A stretch of DNA of 64,000 nucleotides, taken from Methylocapsa acidiphila B2. GTDB lineage: Bacteria; Pseudomonadota; Alphaproteobacteria; Rhizobiales; Beijerinckiaceae. Numbering within the stretch: the stretch's first letter is position 1; every line of letters begins with the position of its first letter. The translations under genes were made by a program, and so were the position numbers. Where the stretch lies: assembly GCF_000427445.1 (NCBI RefSeq), contig NZ_KE386496.1, positions 3,760,004-3,824,003 of the forward strand, read 5' to 3'. The notes below the pieces were generated by a model that worked only from the letters and a program-made list of their open reading frames with translations, was not told the DNA's origin and made no database searches. Positions 17,761 to 27,423 of this stretch are shown here, piece after piece.

Positions 17761-19233
17761 ATGGTCTCGCGCATTGTCAAGGTCGAGCCTTTCGATCTCG
17801 TCGTCTTCGGCGGAACCGGCGATCTCGCTCATCGCAAGCTGTTTCCAGCCCTTTATCGGCGCTTCCTCGACGGCCAGTTCTCGGCGCCGACGCGCATCAT
17901 CGGCGTCTCGCGCCAGCCGCTCGAGCGCGAGGCCTATCAGGCCACGATCGCGGACGCTCTCGGGCAATTCGGCGCCGCCGCGCCCGGCGACGGGCTTCAG
18001 GCCTTTCTCGAAATGATCGACTACGTCCCGCTCGACGTTGGCTCGGACGAAGGCTGGTCCTTGCTCGAGACGAAACTGGCGGGCGATCCGACCCGCGTGC
18101 GGGCTTTTTATCTCGCCACCGCCCCGGACCGGTTCGGCGTGGTCGCCAAGCAGCTCGCCCGTCACGGGCTCGTCACCCCGGCCTCGCGCATCATTGTGGA
18201 AAAGCCCGTCGGCCGCGACGGCGCCTCGGCCGAGCGCATCAATGACGCGATTGGCGCGGTCTTCGCCGAAAGCCAGATTTTCCGCATCGATCATTATCTC
18301 GGCAAGGAGACGGTGCAAAATATGATGGCGCTGCGCTTCGCCAACGCGCTGTTCGAGCCCTTGTGGAACTCCGCCCACATCGACCATGTCGAGATCACCG
18401 TCGCCGAATCGATCGGGGTTGAAGGCCGCGCCGCCTATTATGAAAACGCCGGCGCCCTGCGCGACATGGTGCAGAACCATCTGCTTCAGCTTTTGTGCCT
18501 CGTCGCCATGGAGCCGCCGAGCTCGCTCGACGCGGACGCCGTGCGGGACGAGAAGCTGAAGGTCCTGAAGTCCCTTGCGCCGATCGACGCGAGCAATATC
18601 GGGGCCTTGACCGTGCGCGGCCAATATGGCGCGGGCGCGAGCGAAGGCGGCGCCGTGGCGAGCTATGCGAAGGACGTCGGCAATGACAAAAGCACGACCG
18701 AGACCTTCGTCGCGCTGAAGGTCAGCGTCGCCAATTGGCGCTGGGCGGGGGCGCCCTTCTATTTGCGTACGGGCAAGCGCTTGCCGCAAAGGGTTTCGGA
18801 AGTCGTCGTCGCATTTCGGGCGATCCCGCATTCCATGTTCAGCGCCGACGCGGGCCGAATCTCCAAGACGCGGCTCGTCATCAGGCTGCAGCCGGACGAG
18901 GGCATCAAGCTCTGGCTCATGCTCAAGGAGCCGGGCGCCGGCGGCATGCGGCTGCGCTACGTGCCGCTCGACATGAATTTCGCCGAGGCCTTCCAGATCT
19001 ATGCGCCCGACGCTTATGAGCGATTGCTGATGGACGTGATTCGCGGCAATGCAACCCTGTTCATGCGGCGCGACGAGGTCGAGGCCGCCTGGCGCTGGAT
19101 CGATCCGATCCGCGAGGCCTGGAGCCTGTCGAACGATCCGCCGCGTCCCTATTTCGCCGGCACCTGGGGGCCGGCGGCCTCGATCGCGCTCGTCGAGCGG
19201 GACGGGCGAAGCTGGACCGAGGAGGTTGTTTGA
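17761..19233 (+). CDS. zwf: Glucose-6-phosphate 1-dehydrogenase
   Basis: 490 residues. Zwf oxidises glucose 6-phosphate to 6-phosphogluconolactone, feeding the pentose phosphate and Entner-Doudoroff pathways. The nucleotide motif [16 protein letters not shown] is near residue 15 and the active-site motif [10 protein letters not shown] near residue 175, with TGKRLP later. It begins after a good GGGAGACA ribosome-binding site. No pgl or edd follows, so it is not in the frequent zwf-pgl-edd operon; a class II aldolase lies 46 bases downstream. Confidence 0.97.
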   Translation: MVSRIVKVEPFDLVVFGGTGDLAHRKLFPALYRRFLDGQFSAPTRIIGVSRQPLEREAYQATIADALGQFGAAAPGDGLQAFLEMIDYVPLDVGSDEGWSLLETKLAGDPTRVRAFYLATAPDRFGVVAKQLARHGLVTPASRIIVEKPVGRDGASAERINDAIGAVFAESQIFRIDHYLGKETVQNMMALRFANALFEPLWNSAHIDHVEITVAESIGVEGRAAYYENAGALRDMVQNHLLQLLCLVAMEPPSSLDADAVRDEKLKVLKSLAPIDASNIGALTVRGQYGAGASEGGAVASYAKDVGNDKSTTETFVALKVSVANWRWAGAPFYLRTGKRLPQRVSEVVVAFRAIPHSMFSADAGRISKTRLVIRLQPDEGIKLWLMLKEPGAGGMRLRYVPLDMNFAEAFQIYAPDAYERLLMDVIRGNATLFMRRDEVEAAWRWIDPIREAWSLSNDPPRPYFAGTWGPAASIALVERDGRSWTEEVV

Positions 19234-19279
19234 GCAAGGCCCGGTCGCATTCGAAAGAAGCTAAGCAAGGGAAGCAATC

Positions 19280-19942
19280 TTGGCCAAAGACAAGGAATTC
19301 GCGGCCCGCCAGTCGATCATCGACGCTTGCCTCAGGCTTGAACGCCAGGGCGTCAACCAAGGCGCGGCCGGCAATATCTCGCTGCGCTGGAAGGACGGGC
19401 TTCTCCTCACGCCGTCGGGCATGCCTTACGACGTGATGACGCCCGACGACATCGTCTTCATGAATATGGACGGAAGCTACGACCATGAGTTCGCGCCGTC
19501 GTCCGAATGGCGGTTTCACCGCGACATTTTGCATGCGCGCCCCGACGTGGGCGCCATTGTTCACGCGCATCCGATCTATTGTACGGCCTTCGCGATCTGC
19601 GGCATGGAGATTCCGGCCGCGCATTACATGATCGCGCTCGCCGGCGGGCCGACGGTGCGCTGCGCGCCTTACGCCACTTATGGCACGGCGGAGCTTTCGG
19701 AGCTCGTGCTCGAGGCGCTTTCCGGGCGCACCTGCGCGCTCATGGCCAATCACGGGATGGTCGCGACGGGCGTCGATTTGCGCGAGGCCCTGTGGATCGC
19801 CGTCGAACTCGAGACGCTTTGCAAGCAGTACGCGACGGCCTTGCAGGTGGGGACGCCGAAATTGCTGGACGAGGCGGAGGTCGCGAAGAACGTCGAGAAA
19901 TTTAAGAATTACGGGCTGCGGCGCAAGACGCGGGCGGCTTAG
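19280..19942 (+). CDS. Class II aldolase/adducin family protein
   Basis: 220 residues, starting at TTG (19280) behind AGGGAAG. The zinc-binding histidines are visible in AIVHAHPIYC and in MANHGMVATG, and the N-terminal GNISLRW is typical. Family members act as L-fuculose-, L-rhamnulose- or related phosphate aldolases, or as ribulose-5-phosphate epimerases; the substrate cannot be read from sequence. Position just after zwf suggests sugar-phosphate metabolism, perhaps on the same transcript. Confidence 0.88.
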   Translation: MAKDKEFAARQSIIDACLRLERQGVNQGAAGNISLRWKDGLLLTPSGMPYDVMTPDDIVFMNMDGSYDHEFAPSSEWRFHRDILHARPDVGAIVHAHPIYCTAFAICGMEIPAAHYMIALAGGPTVRCAPYATYGTAELSELVLEALSGRTCALMANHGMVATGVDLREALWIAVELETLCKQYATALQVGTPKLLDEAEVAKNVEKFKNYGLRRKTRAA

Positions 19943-20069
19943 CAGTAGGACTCGATCGGAACAGAGAAATTCTGGTCTACTTCCGGGAAGGATAGGTGCT
20001 TCTACCGATCAACGCGAACTCACGCGGAGTTTATGGTCTCAGCAAGAATGTTGATGAGGACGGGGGCTG

Positions 20070-20786
20070 ATGGGGCGTTGGATACCAAATTCTGGTACGA
20101 TGTATCGGACATTGATAGATCAATGTATCGAACTTTTCGGAATTCACGAGATTCCGGCCGATGATGCATTCATGTGTTACGGCGATCCAGGCGGTTACAA
20201 TTGTAATTGCGTGTGGAAGAATGACGGGTTTATTTTTTGCATTAGGACTCCTCAGTTTCTTGAACGCAAAAAGCTTCCGAGGAATCTTCTCGAATTGCGC
20301 AATTGGTTATTCAATGGGCGCTATTGGAAGCAAACGACTGGCTTCTTGACGGTGAGCCGGCTGGTTCGAGTGTCATCGCCGCACTTCGAGTGGATAGACG
20401 TAATGTCAATAGCTCATGGCTTTAGAATTTCGGCCTCTCCAATCGAAATAGACTTGGCTACGACTAATTTAAAGGAGCTAACGACAAGGAGCGACTGGTT
20501 TTCCCCGCAGTTGCGACACGATGGCGCCTATGAGTTTGTTTTAACCTCGCCTGCAGACCCGAGAGCTGTTCGGTTTACTTCGCTTTTTCGAAACGAAAAG
20601 GGCCATGTCGTCATAGGGCAAGTATTAAATGTTGTGGGACTCGGCTATCTTTATTACAAACCGGGCTATCTGATCGGCGACATGGTTGTTCAAGTGTCAA
20701 ATATGTCGGAAGCAGAGCGGTGTGAATTCTTAACTTACGAGTTCGAACTTGCCGGTAAAAGCAGCTATGACTTCTCTGTTGCTTAA
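20070..20786 (+). CDS. Unrecognised protein, AT-richer than neighbours
   Basis: 238 residues, no family recognised. The N-terminal part is cysteine-containing (DAFMCYGDPGGYNCNCVWK) and the protein is rich in aromatic residues, with no signal peptide or membrane segment. The gene has a strong GGACGGGGG ribosome-binding site 6-14 bases before the ATG, and a codon mix with many A/T-ending codons unlike the surrounding GC-rich genes. It lies on the 3' side of tRNA-Gly, a place where foreign DNA often enters, but no integrase or tRNA-end duplication was seen. Likely an acquired accessory gene. Confidence 0.6.
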   Translation: MGRWIPNSGTMYRTLIDQCIELFGIHEIPADDAFMCYGDPGGYNCNCVWKNDGFIFCIRTPQFLERKKLPRNLLELRNWLFNGRYWKQTTGFLTVSRLVRVSSPHFEWIDVMSIAHGFRISASPIEIDLATTNLKELTTRSDWFSPQLRHDGAYEFVLTSPADPRAVRFTSLFRNEKGHVVIGQVLNVVGLGYLYYKPGYLIGDMVVQVSNMSEAERCEFLTYEFELAGKSSYDFSVA

Positions 20787-20799
20787 TGGAACGAAAAGC

Positions 20800-20943
20800 T
20801 CATTGAGCCTTGCCGATCTGAATTGCCGCGATGGAGCGAATCCGCTTGCAGATCAGTAATGCAATCAATGCTAGTGCAAAACAGCCTTTCGCCGGAATAC
20901 CCAATCGCATATTGAGCATTAGCAAAAAGGCAGCCGAAGCCAT
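20800..20943 (-). CDS. Possible small membrane protein downstream of tRNA-Gly
   Basis: A 47-codon frame starting 20 bases after the tRNA 3' end on the same strand. The product has one or two hydrophobic stretches (MASAAFLLMLNM and CFALALIALLICK) and a basic end (KRIRS). GAGG lies just before the ATG with a very short spacing. No homologue is recognised, so this could be chance; it is listed because the hydrophobic pattern and absence of internal stops are suggestive. Confidence 0.22.
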   Translation of the reverse strand: MASAAFLLMLNMRLGIPAKGCFALALIALLICKRIRSIAAIQIGKAQ

Positions 20944-20962
20944 TGCCTCGGCGGCGCGAAGC

Positions 20963-21036
20963 TGGAGCGGGCGAAGGGAATCGAACCCTCGTATGCAGCT
21001 TGGGAAGCTGCCGTTCTACCATTGAACTACGCCCGC
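20963..21036 (-). tRNA. tRNA-Gly (anticodon CCC), CCA encoded
   Basis: A complete 74-nt cloverleaf on the minus strand. Acceptor stem GCGGGCG pairs with CGCCCGC; D arm is TAGTTCAATGGTAGAAC; anticodon stem GCAGC/GCTGC encloses loop TTCCCAA giving anticodon CCC; the T arm is GAGGGTTCGATTCCCTT. Discriminator T is followed by an encoded CCA. Confidence 0.96.
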
Positions 21037-21123
21037 GACCTCAAAAGATGGTCACGTGGAAAGCTTAGCCCGCCGCGTCGCCAAGTTCAACCGGCTGGAT
21101 TCGGCGCGCTTTGCACATCCGCC

Positions 21124-21996
21124 TCAATTCAGGACGCAGGCCTTGACCCACCAGCCGGGATGGGCGCGCAGAATGGCCTTTTTGGCCCGCGCGGCGGAGC
21201 GGCAATCCTTGAACAGGCCGAAGCAGGTCGCCCCCGAGCCCGACATGCGGGCGAGGCGACAGCCGGGCGCGGCGGAAAGAACCGCGAGCACGTCGCCGAT
21301 GATGGGGGCGAGCCGGCAGGCGGCGGCCTCCATGTCGTTGCGCCCCTTGCGCAACGCGGCCATCAGGGCGTCGATCGGCATATTGGAGGTGAAATTCGGA
21401 TGCGCGCCGAAGTCGCTCTCGGTCCCCGGCGCGATGTTCATCTTGGCGAAGACGCTCTTGGTTTCGAGCGGCTGGCCAGGATTGACGATGAGGCCGATGA
21501 GCGGGGGCAGGGCGACCGGATTCCCGAGCTTCTCGCCCGCGCCCCGCATCATCCGCGCCTGGCGGCCGAGGCAGACGGGTACGTCGGCGCCGGTTTCCCG
21601 CGCGGCCTCGGCGAGGCCCGGCTCCGCCAGCGACATCCCGTTGGCGCGGGCGAGAAGCCGCAGGGCCGCCGCCGCGTCCGACGAGCCGCCGCCGATGCCC
21701 GCCGCAACGGGCAGGCGCTTCACGAGATGGAAGGCGCCGAGCTTCGCGCCTGCATAATGCTTGGAGAAATTGCGCGCCGCGCGCAGGACGAGATTGTCGT
21801 CGAGCGCGCCGGCGGCGCTTGCGGTCGGGCCGTCTACGACAAGAGATAAGGGCTCGCCGGCGGCCAGAGAGAGGCAATCGCCGCCGCGCGAAAAAACGAC
21901 CAGGCTTTCCAGGTCATGCCATCCGTCGGCGCGGCGGCCGAGGACATGCAAGGTCAAGTTGATTTTCGCGGGCGCGCGTTCGGTGAGGAGGTGCAA
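21124..21996 (-). CDS. ispE: 4-diphosphocytidyl-2-C-methyl-D-erythritol kinase
   Basis: 290 residues of the GHMP kinase superfamily. IspE phosphorylates CDP-methylerythritol in the MEP isoprenoid pathway. The N terminus ERAPAKINLTLHVLGRRADG and the ATP-binding glycine loop PVAAGIGGGSSDAAAALRLL (about residues 90-110) are diagnostic. It is followed downstream, on the same strand, by the tRNA-Gly gene and preceded by the TPR gene; an isoprenoid-chain synthase gene lies about 4.4 kb away. Confidence 0.95.
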   Translation of the reverse strand: MHLLTERAPAKINLTLHVLGRRADGWHDLESLVVFSRGGDCLSLAAGEPLSLVVDGPTASAAGALDDNLVLRAARNFSKHYAGAKLGAFHLVKRLPVAAGIGGGSSDAAAALRLLARANGMSLAEPGLAEAARETGADVPVCLGRQARMMRGAGEKLGNPVALPPLIGLIVNPGQPLETKSVFAKMNIAPGTESDFGAHPNFTSNMPIDALMAALRKGRNDMEAAACRLAPIIGDVLAVLSAAPGCRLARMSGSGATCFGLFKDCRSAARAKKAILRAHPGWWVKACVLN

Positions 21997-22128
21997 TTCG
22001 GATGCTGCGATCGTTCGTGAGGGCGTCGGACCTTCGATCGCCGACGCGGCGGCCGGACCAAAGCTCGCTTCGACGCAGGGGTCAAGCTGTCGCTTTGGCG
22101 TTTCCGGGCGCTCGCGCTTGAAGCCGGC

Positions 22129-23928
22129 TCATCCCCCGCTGCGTTCGGGCTGCGCCTCGGCTGCGGCCGGGTTGGCCTCGTCGCTGAGCCCATGCTCGAT
22201 CTTTTGCAGGATCTTGGCCTTGTCGTCGGGCTCGGGGCCGAGGTCGCGCGCGTGGTTCCATTGGAAATGCGCCTCGAGCTTGCGCCCGACGCGCCAATAG
22301 GCGTCGCCGAGATGGTCGTTGATGACCGGATCGGAGGCCTTGAGGTCGATCGCGCGCTCGAGTTCCTTCACCGCCTCGTCATAGCGGCCGAGCTTGTAAT
22401 TGGCCCAGCCGAGACTGTCGACAATATAGCCGTCGGTCGGATGCAGCTCGACAGCGCGGTGCAGCATGCCGAAAGCCTCGTCGAGATTGACGCCCTGATC
22501 GACCCAGCTATAGCCGAGATAGTTCAGGACCAAGGGCTGATCCGGAAAAAGCTTGAGCGCTTCCTTGAAATCGGCCTCGGCCTGCGGCCATTTCTTCTCA
22601 CGCTCATAGGAAATGCCGCGGAAATAATAGAGCGGCCATTTGGCTTTTTCGCTCTTGGTCGTCTCGTTCAAGGCGCGCGTATAGGTCTCGATTGCATCTG
22701 CATATTGCTTGTGGGCGCGCTGCAGGTTGCCCAGCGCGGATAGCGCATCTTCGTCCTTCGGATGTTCCGCGACGATCCGTTTCAGGTAGGTGGCCGCTTC
22801 GTCCGTCCGACCCAGGGTTTCGAGGATCAGGCCGGTTTGAATATCGGCGGTCGTGCGGAGCGGATCGTTCTCGCGCACCAGCCCGTAAACGTCGATCGCC
22901 TGCTCGTTCTGCTTAATGCGCTCGTAAATATCGGCCAGCGTGATGATCGCGAGGCTGTTTTGCGGCGCAAGATAAAGCGAGAGGCGCAGATAGATCATCG
23001 CGGCGAGCTCGTCGCCTTGCCGGCCTCCGGCGGCGCCGAGGCCATAGAGCACTTCGGCCGCGCCTTGCTCGGCGTTCTTGACCAAGGGCTCGATCCGCTT
23101 GCCGGCCTTTAAATCGGCTTCGGCCGCGGTGATGATCGGATGATTGGGAAGGATCTGATCGAACGCCTCATAGACGCCGATCGCGTCGTCGCGGCCGCCG
23201 GCGTTGGCGATGAAGCGGGCATAGGCGTCGACGAGCCGCAATGTGTTCTTGTCGGCCTCATAAGCCGATTTCATCCGTTTCGCCGCCTCGGCGTTATTAT
23301 TGGCGTTCGAGGCGATGAGGCCCGCGTGATAATCGCGGAAAACCGCGAAATTCTCGTCGCGGAGCCGGTCGACCAGCTCGATGGCGCGGCGGGCGTTGCC
23401 TTCGCCCGCATAGCACCAGGCCGTCAGCAGCGTGGCTGTGATGTCGCGCTGCTGGCCGGCGCCGCCCTTGGCGAAATGCGCGCGCGCCACGGCGAATTGC
23501 TTCGCCTTGATCGCCTGCACGCCGAGCGCGAGATGGGCGAGGCTGTTGTCGGGCTCGCGCGCAATCAGACGGTTCGCCAGGGCGAAGGCTTCCGGCATAT
23601 TGCCGTTCGAGACGGCGGCCACGAATGCGCGTTCGATCAGGGGAGGGTTGCGCGGATCGAACCGCAAAGCCTCGCGGAAAAAGGTCGAGGCCGCCATGGT
23701 GTCGCGCTCGGCCCCGGCGACGAGCGCCGCGAGATAATTGCCAGCGGGACTCTCTCCAACCTCGAAGGGCGAAGCGATCGCAAGGTTTTCTCTTGCGCGC
23801 GCTTGCGCCCCGGCCAGCGCCGCCGGAAGGAGGAAGGCTGCGATCCCGGAGAGGGCGAGGCCGCGCAACGCGACGCGCCGCAAGAGGCTACCTTGACCTT
23901 TGCCGGAAATTAGGGATTCGAGCGACAT
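22129..23928 (-). CDS. Tetratricopeptide repeat protein, exported
   Basis: 599 residues. The N terminus (RRVALRGLALSGIAAFLLPAA) is a signal peptide, and the remainder is built of TPR units: for example NYLAALVAGAERDTMAASTF, ALRFDPRNP, IALADIYERIKQNEQAIDVY-type helices, KDEDALSALGNLQRAHKQYA, and the C-terminal DSLGWANYKLGRYDEAVKEL. It resembles the periplasmic/outer-membrane TPR proteins found between ispE and the polyprenyl synthase gene in Rhizobiales. Function is probably scaffold or assembly-related, not established. Start chosen at MSLESL (23928); the longer frame would bury the signal peptide. Confidence 0.85.
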   Translation of the reverse strand: MSLESLISGKGQGSLLRRVALRGLALSGIAAFLLPAALAGAQARARENLAIASPFEVGESPAGNYLAALVAGAERDTMAASTFFREALRFDPRNPPLIERAFVAAVSNGNMPEAFALANRLIAREPDNSLAHLALGVQAIKAKQFAVARAHFAKGGAGQQRDITATLLTAWCYAGEGNARRAIELVDRLRDENFAVFRDYHAGLIASNANNNAEAAKRMKSAYEADKNTLRLVDAYARFIANAGGRDDAIGVYEAFDQILPNHPIITAAEADLKAGKRIEPLVKNAEQGAAEVLYGLGAAGGRQGDELAAMIYLRLSLYLAPQNSLAIITLADIYERIKQNEQAIDVYGLVRENDPLRTTADIQTGLILETLGRTDEAATYLKRIVAEHPKDEDALSALGNLQRAHKQYADAIETYTRALNETTKSEKAKWPLYYFRGISYEREKKWPQAEADFKEALKLFPDQPLVLNYLGYSWVDQGVNLDEAFGMLHRAVELHPTDGYIVDSLGWANYKLGRYDEAVKELERAIDLKASDPVINDHLGDAYWRVGRKLEAHFQWNHARDLGPEPDDKAKILQKIEHGLSDEANPAAAEAQPERSGG

Positions 23929-24163
23929 GCGACCGCCTTTTATTCGAGGCCGCTCCCGCCAAGAGGAGCGCCGAATTCGCTGATTTTCTGCTCTCAACAT
24001 GGCCGTTTTGAGTCCGTGGAGCAAGCTAAGGAATGGGCCGCCCATCCCGAAACGGATGGAATGATTCAGGCGAAGCCTGGATTTCTTGAGCAGCGGCGGC
24101 GAAATTCGTTCACGAGGCCGCCGGCTTTGCGCCGGGCCGCGCTTTACAAGGCGGATTTCGGCG

Positions 24164-25393
24164 TCAGGTTTGACCCGGCCGAAGCTTATAGAAGACGTGG
24201 CGTCCGATCACGTCCATTTTTTCAAGTCTTTTAGCCCAGCGCGGCCGTACATAATTGGCGTGATAATGGGTCGCGCCGCCGACGTCTGAGACATAGGTCT
24301 TTCCGGCCGTGACTTCGTCGGCGATCCTGACGGCGGCGCGCCACGCCTCTGGTTCTGTGACGCGCAGCGACTTGCCTTCGCAAGCGAAGGAGAATTGGCA
24401 GGCGTTGTAATGCTGCCGGTTTTGATAGACGACGCCGCAGATCGTCGGCGGATAAAGGCCGCTCGACACGCGGTTGAGGACCACCTGCGCAACGGCGGCC
24501 TGGCCCTCCTCGGATTCGCTGCGGGCTTCAAAATAAATGGCTTCGGCGAGGCAGCGCCTCTCCCGCGCCGATTGATCCTGCTCGATCAGGGAGGCGAAAT
24601 TCGGCCGCGCGGCGGGCGAAAAGGCGCTTGTCCCCGGCGTTCGCGGCGCCCCGGCGATCGCAACGACCTCGACAGGGGTTGAATCCGCCGGGGCCGGCGT
24701 CGTCGAGCCGAGCGCGATGGCGCGCCGAACCGGCGGCGTCGAGCCTTGCAGGATGCGCTCATTGATCGCTGCCGGCCGCATCGTCACGGTTCCACCGTCC
24801 TGACGCGGAGAAGAGTCGGCGCCGGAATGAAGCGTCGTTGGGCTCTCCCCATCGGGCCAGGGCTCGAAGCTCGCCGCGCTCTCCGGATCGCCGGCCGCCT
24901 CGTCGAGGACAGTGAAGCTTCCGGTAGGGGAGGTCTCGTCGTGGTCGAAAATCAGATCATGCGCCCGCAGTGCGGCGAGCCCGCCAGGTCGACGCAGCTG
25001 CGTGTCGAAAGTGGGCCGCAGTCCGACGAAGGGGTCGCCTTTGTGGCTTCGGTCGAGCGTCGGAAATCTGCCTGCGCGCCGCTTCAGGTCGCTGCGCGGC
25101 TCGATCTCGTCGGGTAGGCGTTTGAATTCGTCTGGATCTCCGAGGGCCAGTCGCGCGTCGCGCCAGATCTTTCCGGCTTCGCCGCCGAAGCGCCTGTATT
25201 CGTCGTCTGGCGCGCCGCTTTGAGCTGGGATCAGGAGGGCGGGGGCTGCTGCGGTGCGAAAGACCAAGGGTGCGAGGGAAGATCCGATCGAGGCTTCCTG
25301 GCCGGCGTCCGCGGGAAGCGACGCCGCGAGCGCAATCCCGAGCCACCAGGGCGCGACGGCGCTGACCGCCCACTCAATTCGAGTCCTACCCAT
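24164..25393 (-). CDS. SleB-type cell wall hydrolase, exported
   Basis: 409 residues. An N-terminal signal-like segment (VAPWWLGIALAASLPADA) is followed by a long, low-complexity Pro/Ser/Asp-rich linker. The C-terminal ~130 residues are a Hydrolase_2/SleB domain: CLAEAIYFEARSESEEGQAA, VAQVVLNRVSSGLYPPTICG, and THYHANYVRPRW. The Glu in YFEAR is the conserved catalytic position of SleB-family muramidase/transglycosylases. In alphaproteobacteria such proteins act in vegetative peptidoglycan remodelling. Confidence 0.9.
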   Translation of the reverse strand: MGRTRIEWAVSAVAPWWLGIALAASLPADAGQEASIGSSLAPLVFRTAAAPALLIPAQSGAPDDEYRRFGGEAGKIWRDARLALGDPDEFKRLPDEIEPRSDLKRRAGRFPTLDRSHKGDPFVGLRPTFDTQLRRPGGLAALRAHDLIFDHDETSPTGSFTVLDEAAGDPESAASFEPWPDGESPTTLHSGADSSPRQDGGTVTMRPAAINERILQGSTPPVRRAIALGSTTPAPADSTPVEVVAIAGAPRTPGTSAFSPAARPNFASLIEQDQSARERRCLAEAIYFEARSESEEGQAAVAQVVLNRVSSGLYPPTICGVVYQNRQHYNACQFSFACEGKSLRVTEPEAWRAAVRIADEVTAGKTYVSDVGGATHYHANYVRPRWAKRLEKMDVIGRHVFYKLRPGQT

Positions 25394-25720
25394 GCTCGTC
25401 TCATTCTGCGCGCGAGGCTGTTGGAGAGCATGCTAAGGGACGAAGGCTGAAGACTTTATCGTCTCCGGCATGCTCCCGTCCTTCGCCACCGAACGGGGCG
25501 CTTTCCAACGGATGCGTCGATCCGACCGAAAGGCGTTCGAGCGATGGCCTCGGCTCCGAACGACCGCGGCGACCGTCGGCTCCTCTCTAAATATTAGCGA
25601 GCAAGCTTGAGAACCTGTTACCTGCACGGCGTCCTCGGCCGTGCCAAAATAGGCCGGGTCGATAGCTAGAAGCGCCTCGGCGAGGCCGGCGGAGCTCCAT
25701 AGATCGCGCCGATCCGCAGA
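25394..25720. other. Intergenic region, SleB hydrolase / TonB-like gene
   Basis: About 327 bases between two same-strand genes. No gene or RNA was recognised. It should hold the promoter of the SleB-type hydrolase gene. Confidence 0.4.
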
Positions 25721-26131
25721 TCACTGGGCGTGGAAAGAAATTGGCGCAACAAAGTGGAACTGATTGCCGCTAATGCCCTCGGGCGGGGGAGGCACCGGAC
25801 TAGCCAGCAGAATCATGGCGAGAGCGGATTTGTCGAGCGCTGGCGCGCCCGAGCTTCGGATGACATGCTCGCCTGTGATATTTCCTCGACGATCTATCCA
25901 AAATCCCACCACGACCGCGCCGTTGTCCGAGATCCCGTTTCTTGGAGTCACCCGGATGCGGAGAATCTTGGTTCGAACCGCGTTGCGCCACGTCTGAACG
26001 ACCTCGGCGGCTGGTCGGGAGGGAGCCGGCGCGTCGGACGAAGCCGCGAATGCGCTTGCTCCGACGCAGTATAAAAGCGCAGCGCAGAATCCGCATGAAA
26101 TGAATTTGGCGATCTGAATAGGCATAGCCAT
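25721..26131 (-). CDS. TonB C-terminal-domain-like exported protein
   Basis: 136 residues. A signal peptide (residues ~1-31, FISCGFCAALLYCVGASAFA) precedes a TonB-C-type domain: RVTPRNGISDNGAVVVGFWI, DRRGNITGEHVIRSSGAPAL, DKSALAMILLASPVPPPPEG. There is no transmembrane anchor after processing and no Pro-rich spanning region, so this is not a classical TonB that would energise an outer-membrane receptor. The start is ambiguous between ATG 26131 and ATG 26125. Confidence 0.75.
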   Translation of the reverse strand: MAMPIQIAKFISCGFCAALLYCVGASAFAASSDAPAPSRPAAEVVQTWRNAVRTKILRIRVTPRNGISDNGAVVVGFWIDRRGNITGEHVIRSSGAPALDKSALAMILLASPVPPPPEGISGNQFHFVAPISFHAQ

Positions 26132-26360
26132 AATTAAAATGCTTAAGAGATTATGATTTACCTTAAGCCTTACACTAGTGAAGCGCAAGTCATGCACTTG
26201 GCCGGACCGAGGCGAATTTCGCCGCCGTCGGCCGGATGACGTTGCTCGATTGTTTTGGGAGAGATGGAGGGAAGGCCGGCGAACAGGCGCGAATTCGGTT
26301 CGAGGCAACGCTCGATCAGCGACTTCGATTGGCGAGCGAGGCCTGCCGCGACCTCTCCGG

Positions 26361-26382
26361 GTAGGCGGCGTGCGCCGCCTAC
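26361..26382 (-). terminator. GC-rich hairpin downstream of the polyprenyl synthase gene
   Basis: Perfect 9-bp stem GTAGGCGGC/GCCGCCTAC with a 4-base loop, 27 bases after the stop of the minus-strand synthase gene. There is no T-tract on that strand, so it is either a weak terminator or an RNA-stabilising hairpin. Confidence 0.4.
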
Positions 26383-26408
26383 CGACGTCAATTATCCGCG
26401 TTCCGAGT

Positions 26409-27422
26409 CTAAAACGTCCGATTGACGCAAAAATGGACGACGTCGCTCAACGCATATTTCCAGGGCGATGGTGGGAACAGCTCAAGCGCGTCTCTTGCCA
26501 TAGCGCCGTAATGGCGCGCCCGCTCGATGGTGTCCTCGAGCGCCCGATGCTTATGCATCATCGCGATCGCGGCTTCGAGATCGCCGTCGGCGATTTCGCC
26601 CTTTTCCAGCGTACGGCGCCAAAACTCGCGTTGCGTCTGCGTGCCGCGCCGAAACGAGAGAACGACCGGCAGGGTGATCTTCCCCTCGCGGAAATCGTCG
26701 CCGACATTCTTGCCCAATGTCGAGGAGGCGCCGCCATAGTCGAGCGCGTCGTCGATGAGCTGGAAGGCGATCCCGAGATTGAGGCCATAGCCACGGCAGG
26801 CCGCCACTTCGGGCTTCGGCCTCTGGCCGAGGAGCGCGCCGACTTCGGCGGCGGCGCCGAACAGCGCGGCCGTCTTGGCGCGGATCACCGCCAGATAGTC
26901 GTCCTCGCTCGTCTCCGTGTCCTTCGCGGCCGAAAGCTGCATGACCTCGCCTTCGGCGATGACCGCGGCGGCGGTCGAGAGAACGTCGAGGCAGGCGAGC
27001 GAGCCGACCTCGACCATCATCTTGAACGCCTGGCCGAGAAGGAAATCGCCGACGAGCACGCTCGCCTCATTGCCCCAGAGCTTCCGAGCGGCAAGCTTGC
27101 CGCGCCGCATGTCGCTTTCGTCCACGACGTCGTCATGGAGGAGCGTCGCCGTGTGCATGAATTCGACCGAGGCGGCGAGCTTGATATGACCCGCGCCCCC
27201 ATAGCCGCAAAGCCCGGCGGCCGCCAAGGTCAGCATGGGCCGCAGGCGTTTGCCGCCGGACGAGATGAGATGATTGGCGACTTCGGGTATCATCGAGACA
27301 TCGGACGCCGCGCGCGACAGAATCGTCTGGTTGACGCGCTCCATGTCCGCGGTCACGAGGGCGAGGAGCCCTTCGATGCCCGGTTCCTGCGCCTTTTCTT
27401 CTAAAGGGATGACAACGCCCAA
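26409..27422 (-). CDS. Long-chain polyprenyl diphosphate synthase (ubiquinone side chain)
   Basis: 337 residues of the trans-prenyltransferase family. The first aspartate-rich motif is LLHDDVVDES and the second QLIDDALDYGG, with SGGKRLRP and GKNVGDDFREGKITLP. These enzymes add isopentenyl units to an allylic diphosphate; alphaproteobacterial orthologues usually make the decaprenyl chain of ubiquinone-10, though the length cannot be read directly. It is tightly divergent from the DUF2007 gene. Confidence 0.93.
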   Translation of the reverse strand: MGVVIPLEEKAQEPGIEGLLALVTADMERVNQTILSRAASDVSMIPEVANHLISSGGKRLRPMLTLAAAGLCGYGGAGHIKLAASVEFMHTATLLHDDVVDESDMRRGKLAARKLWGNEASVLVGDFLLGQAFKMMVEVGSLACLDVLSTAAAVIAEGEVMQLSAAKDTETSEDDYLAVIRAKTAALFGAAAEVGALLGQRPKPEVAACRGYGLNLGIAFQLIDDALDYGGASSTLGKNVGDDFREGKITLPVVLSFRRGTQTQREFWRRTLEKGEIADGDLEAAIAMMHKHRALEDTIERARHYGAMARDALELFPPSPWKYALSDVVHFCVNRTF

Positions 27423-27423
27423 G

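Noticed and set aside
17704..18831. 375-codon minus-strand frame within zwf
   Set aside because: Antisense shadow of an intact zwf.
20783..21025. Two open frames across the tRNA-Gly gene (both strands)
   Set aside because: Their ends (for example LPKLHTRVRFPSPAP and GRRESNPRMQLGKLP) are the well-known translation of tRNA sequence and not proteins.
25433..25627. 64-codon minus frame between the SleB and TonB-like genes
   Set aside because: No motif and no ribosome-binding site.
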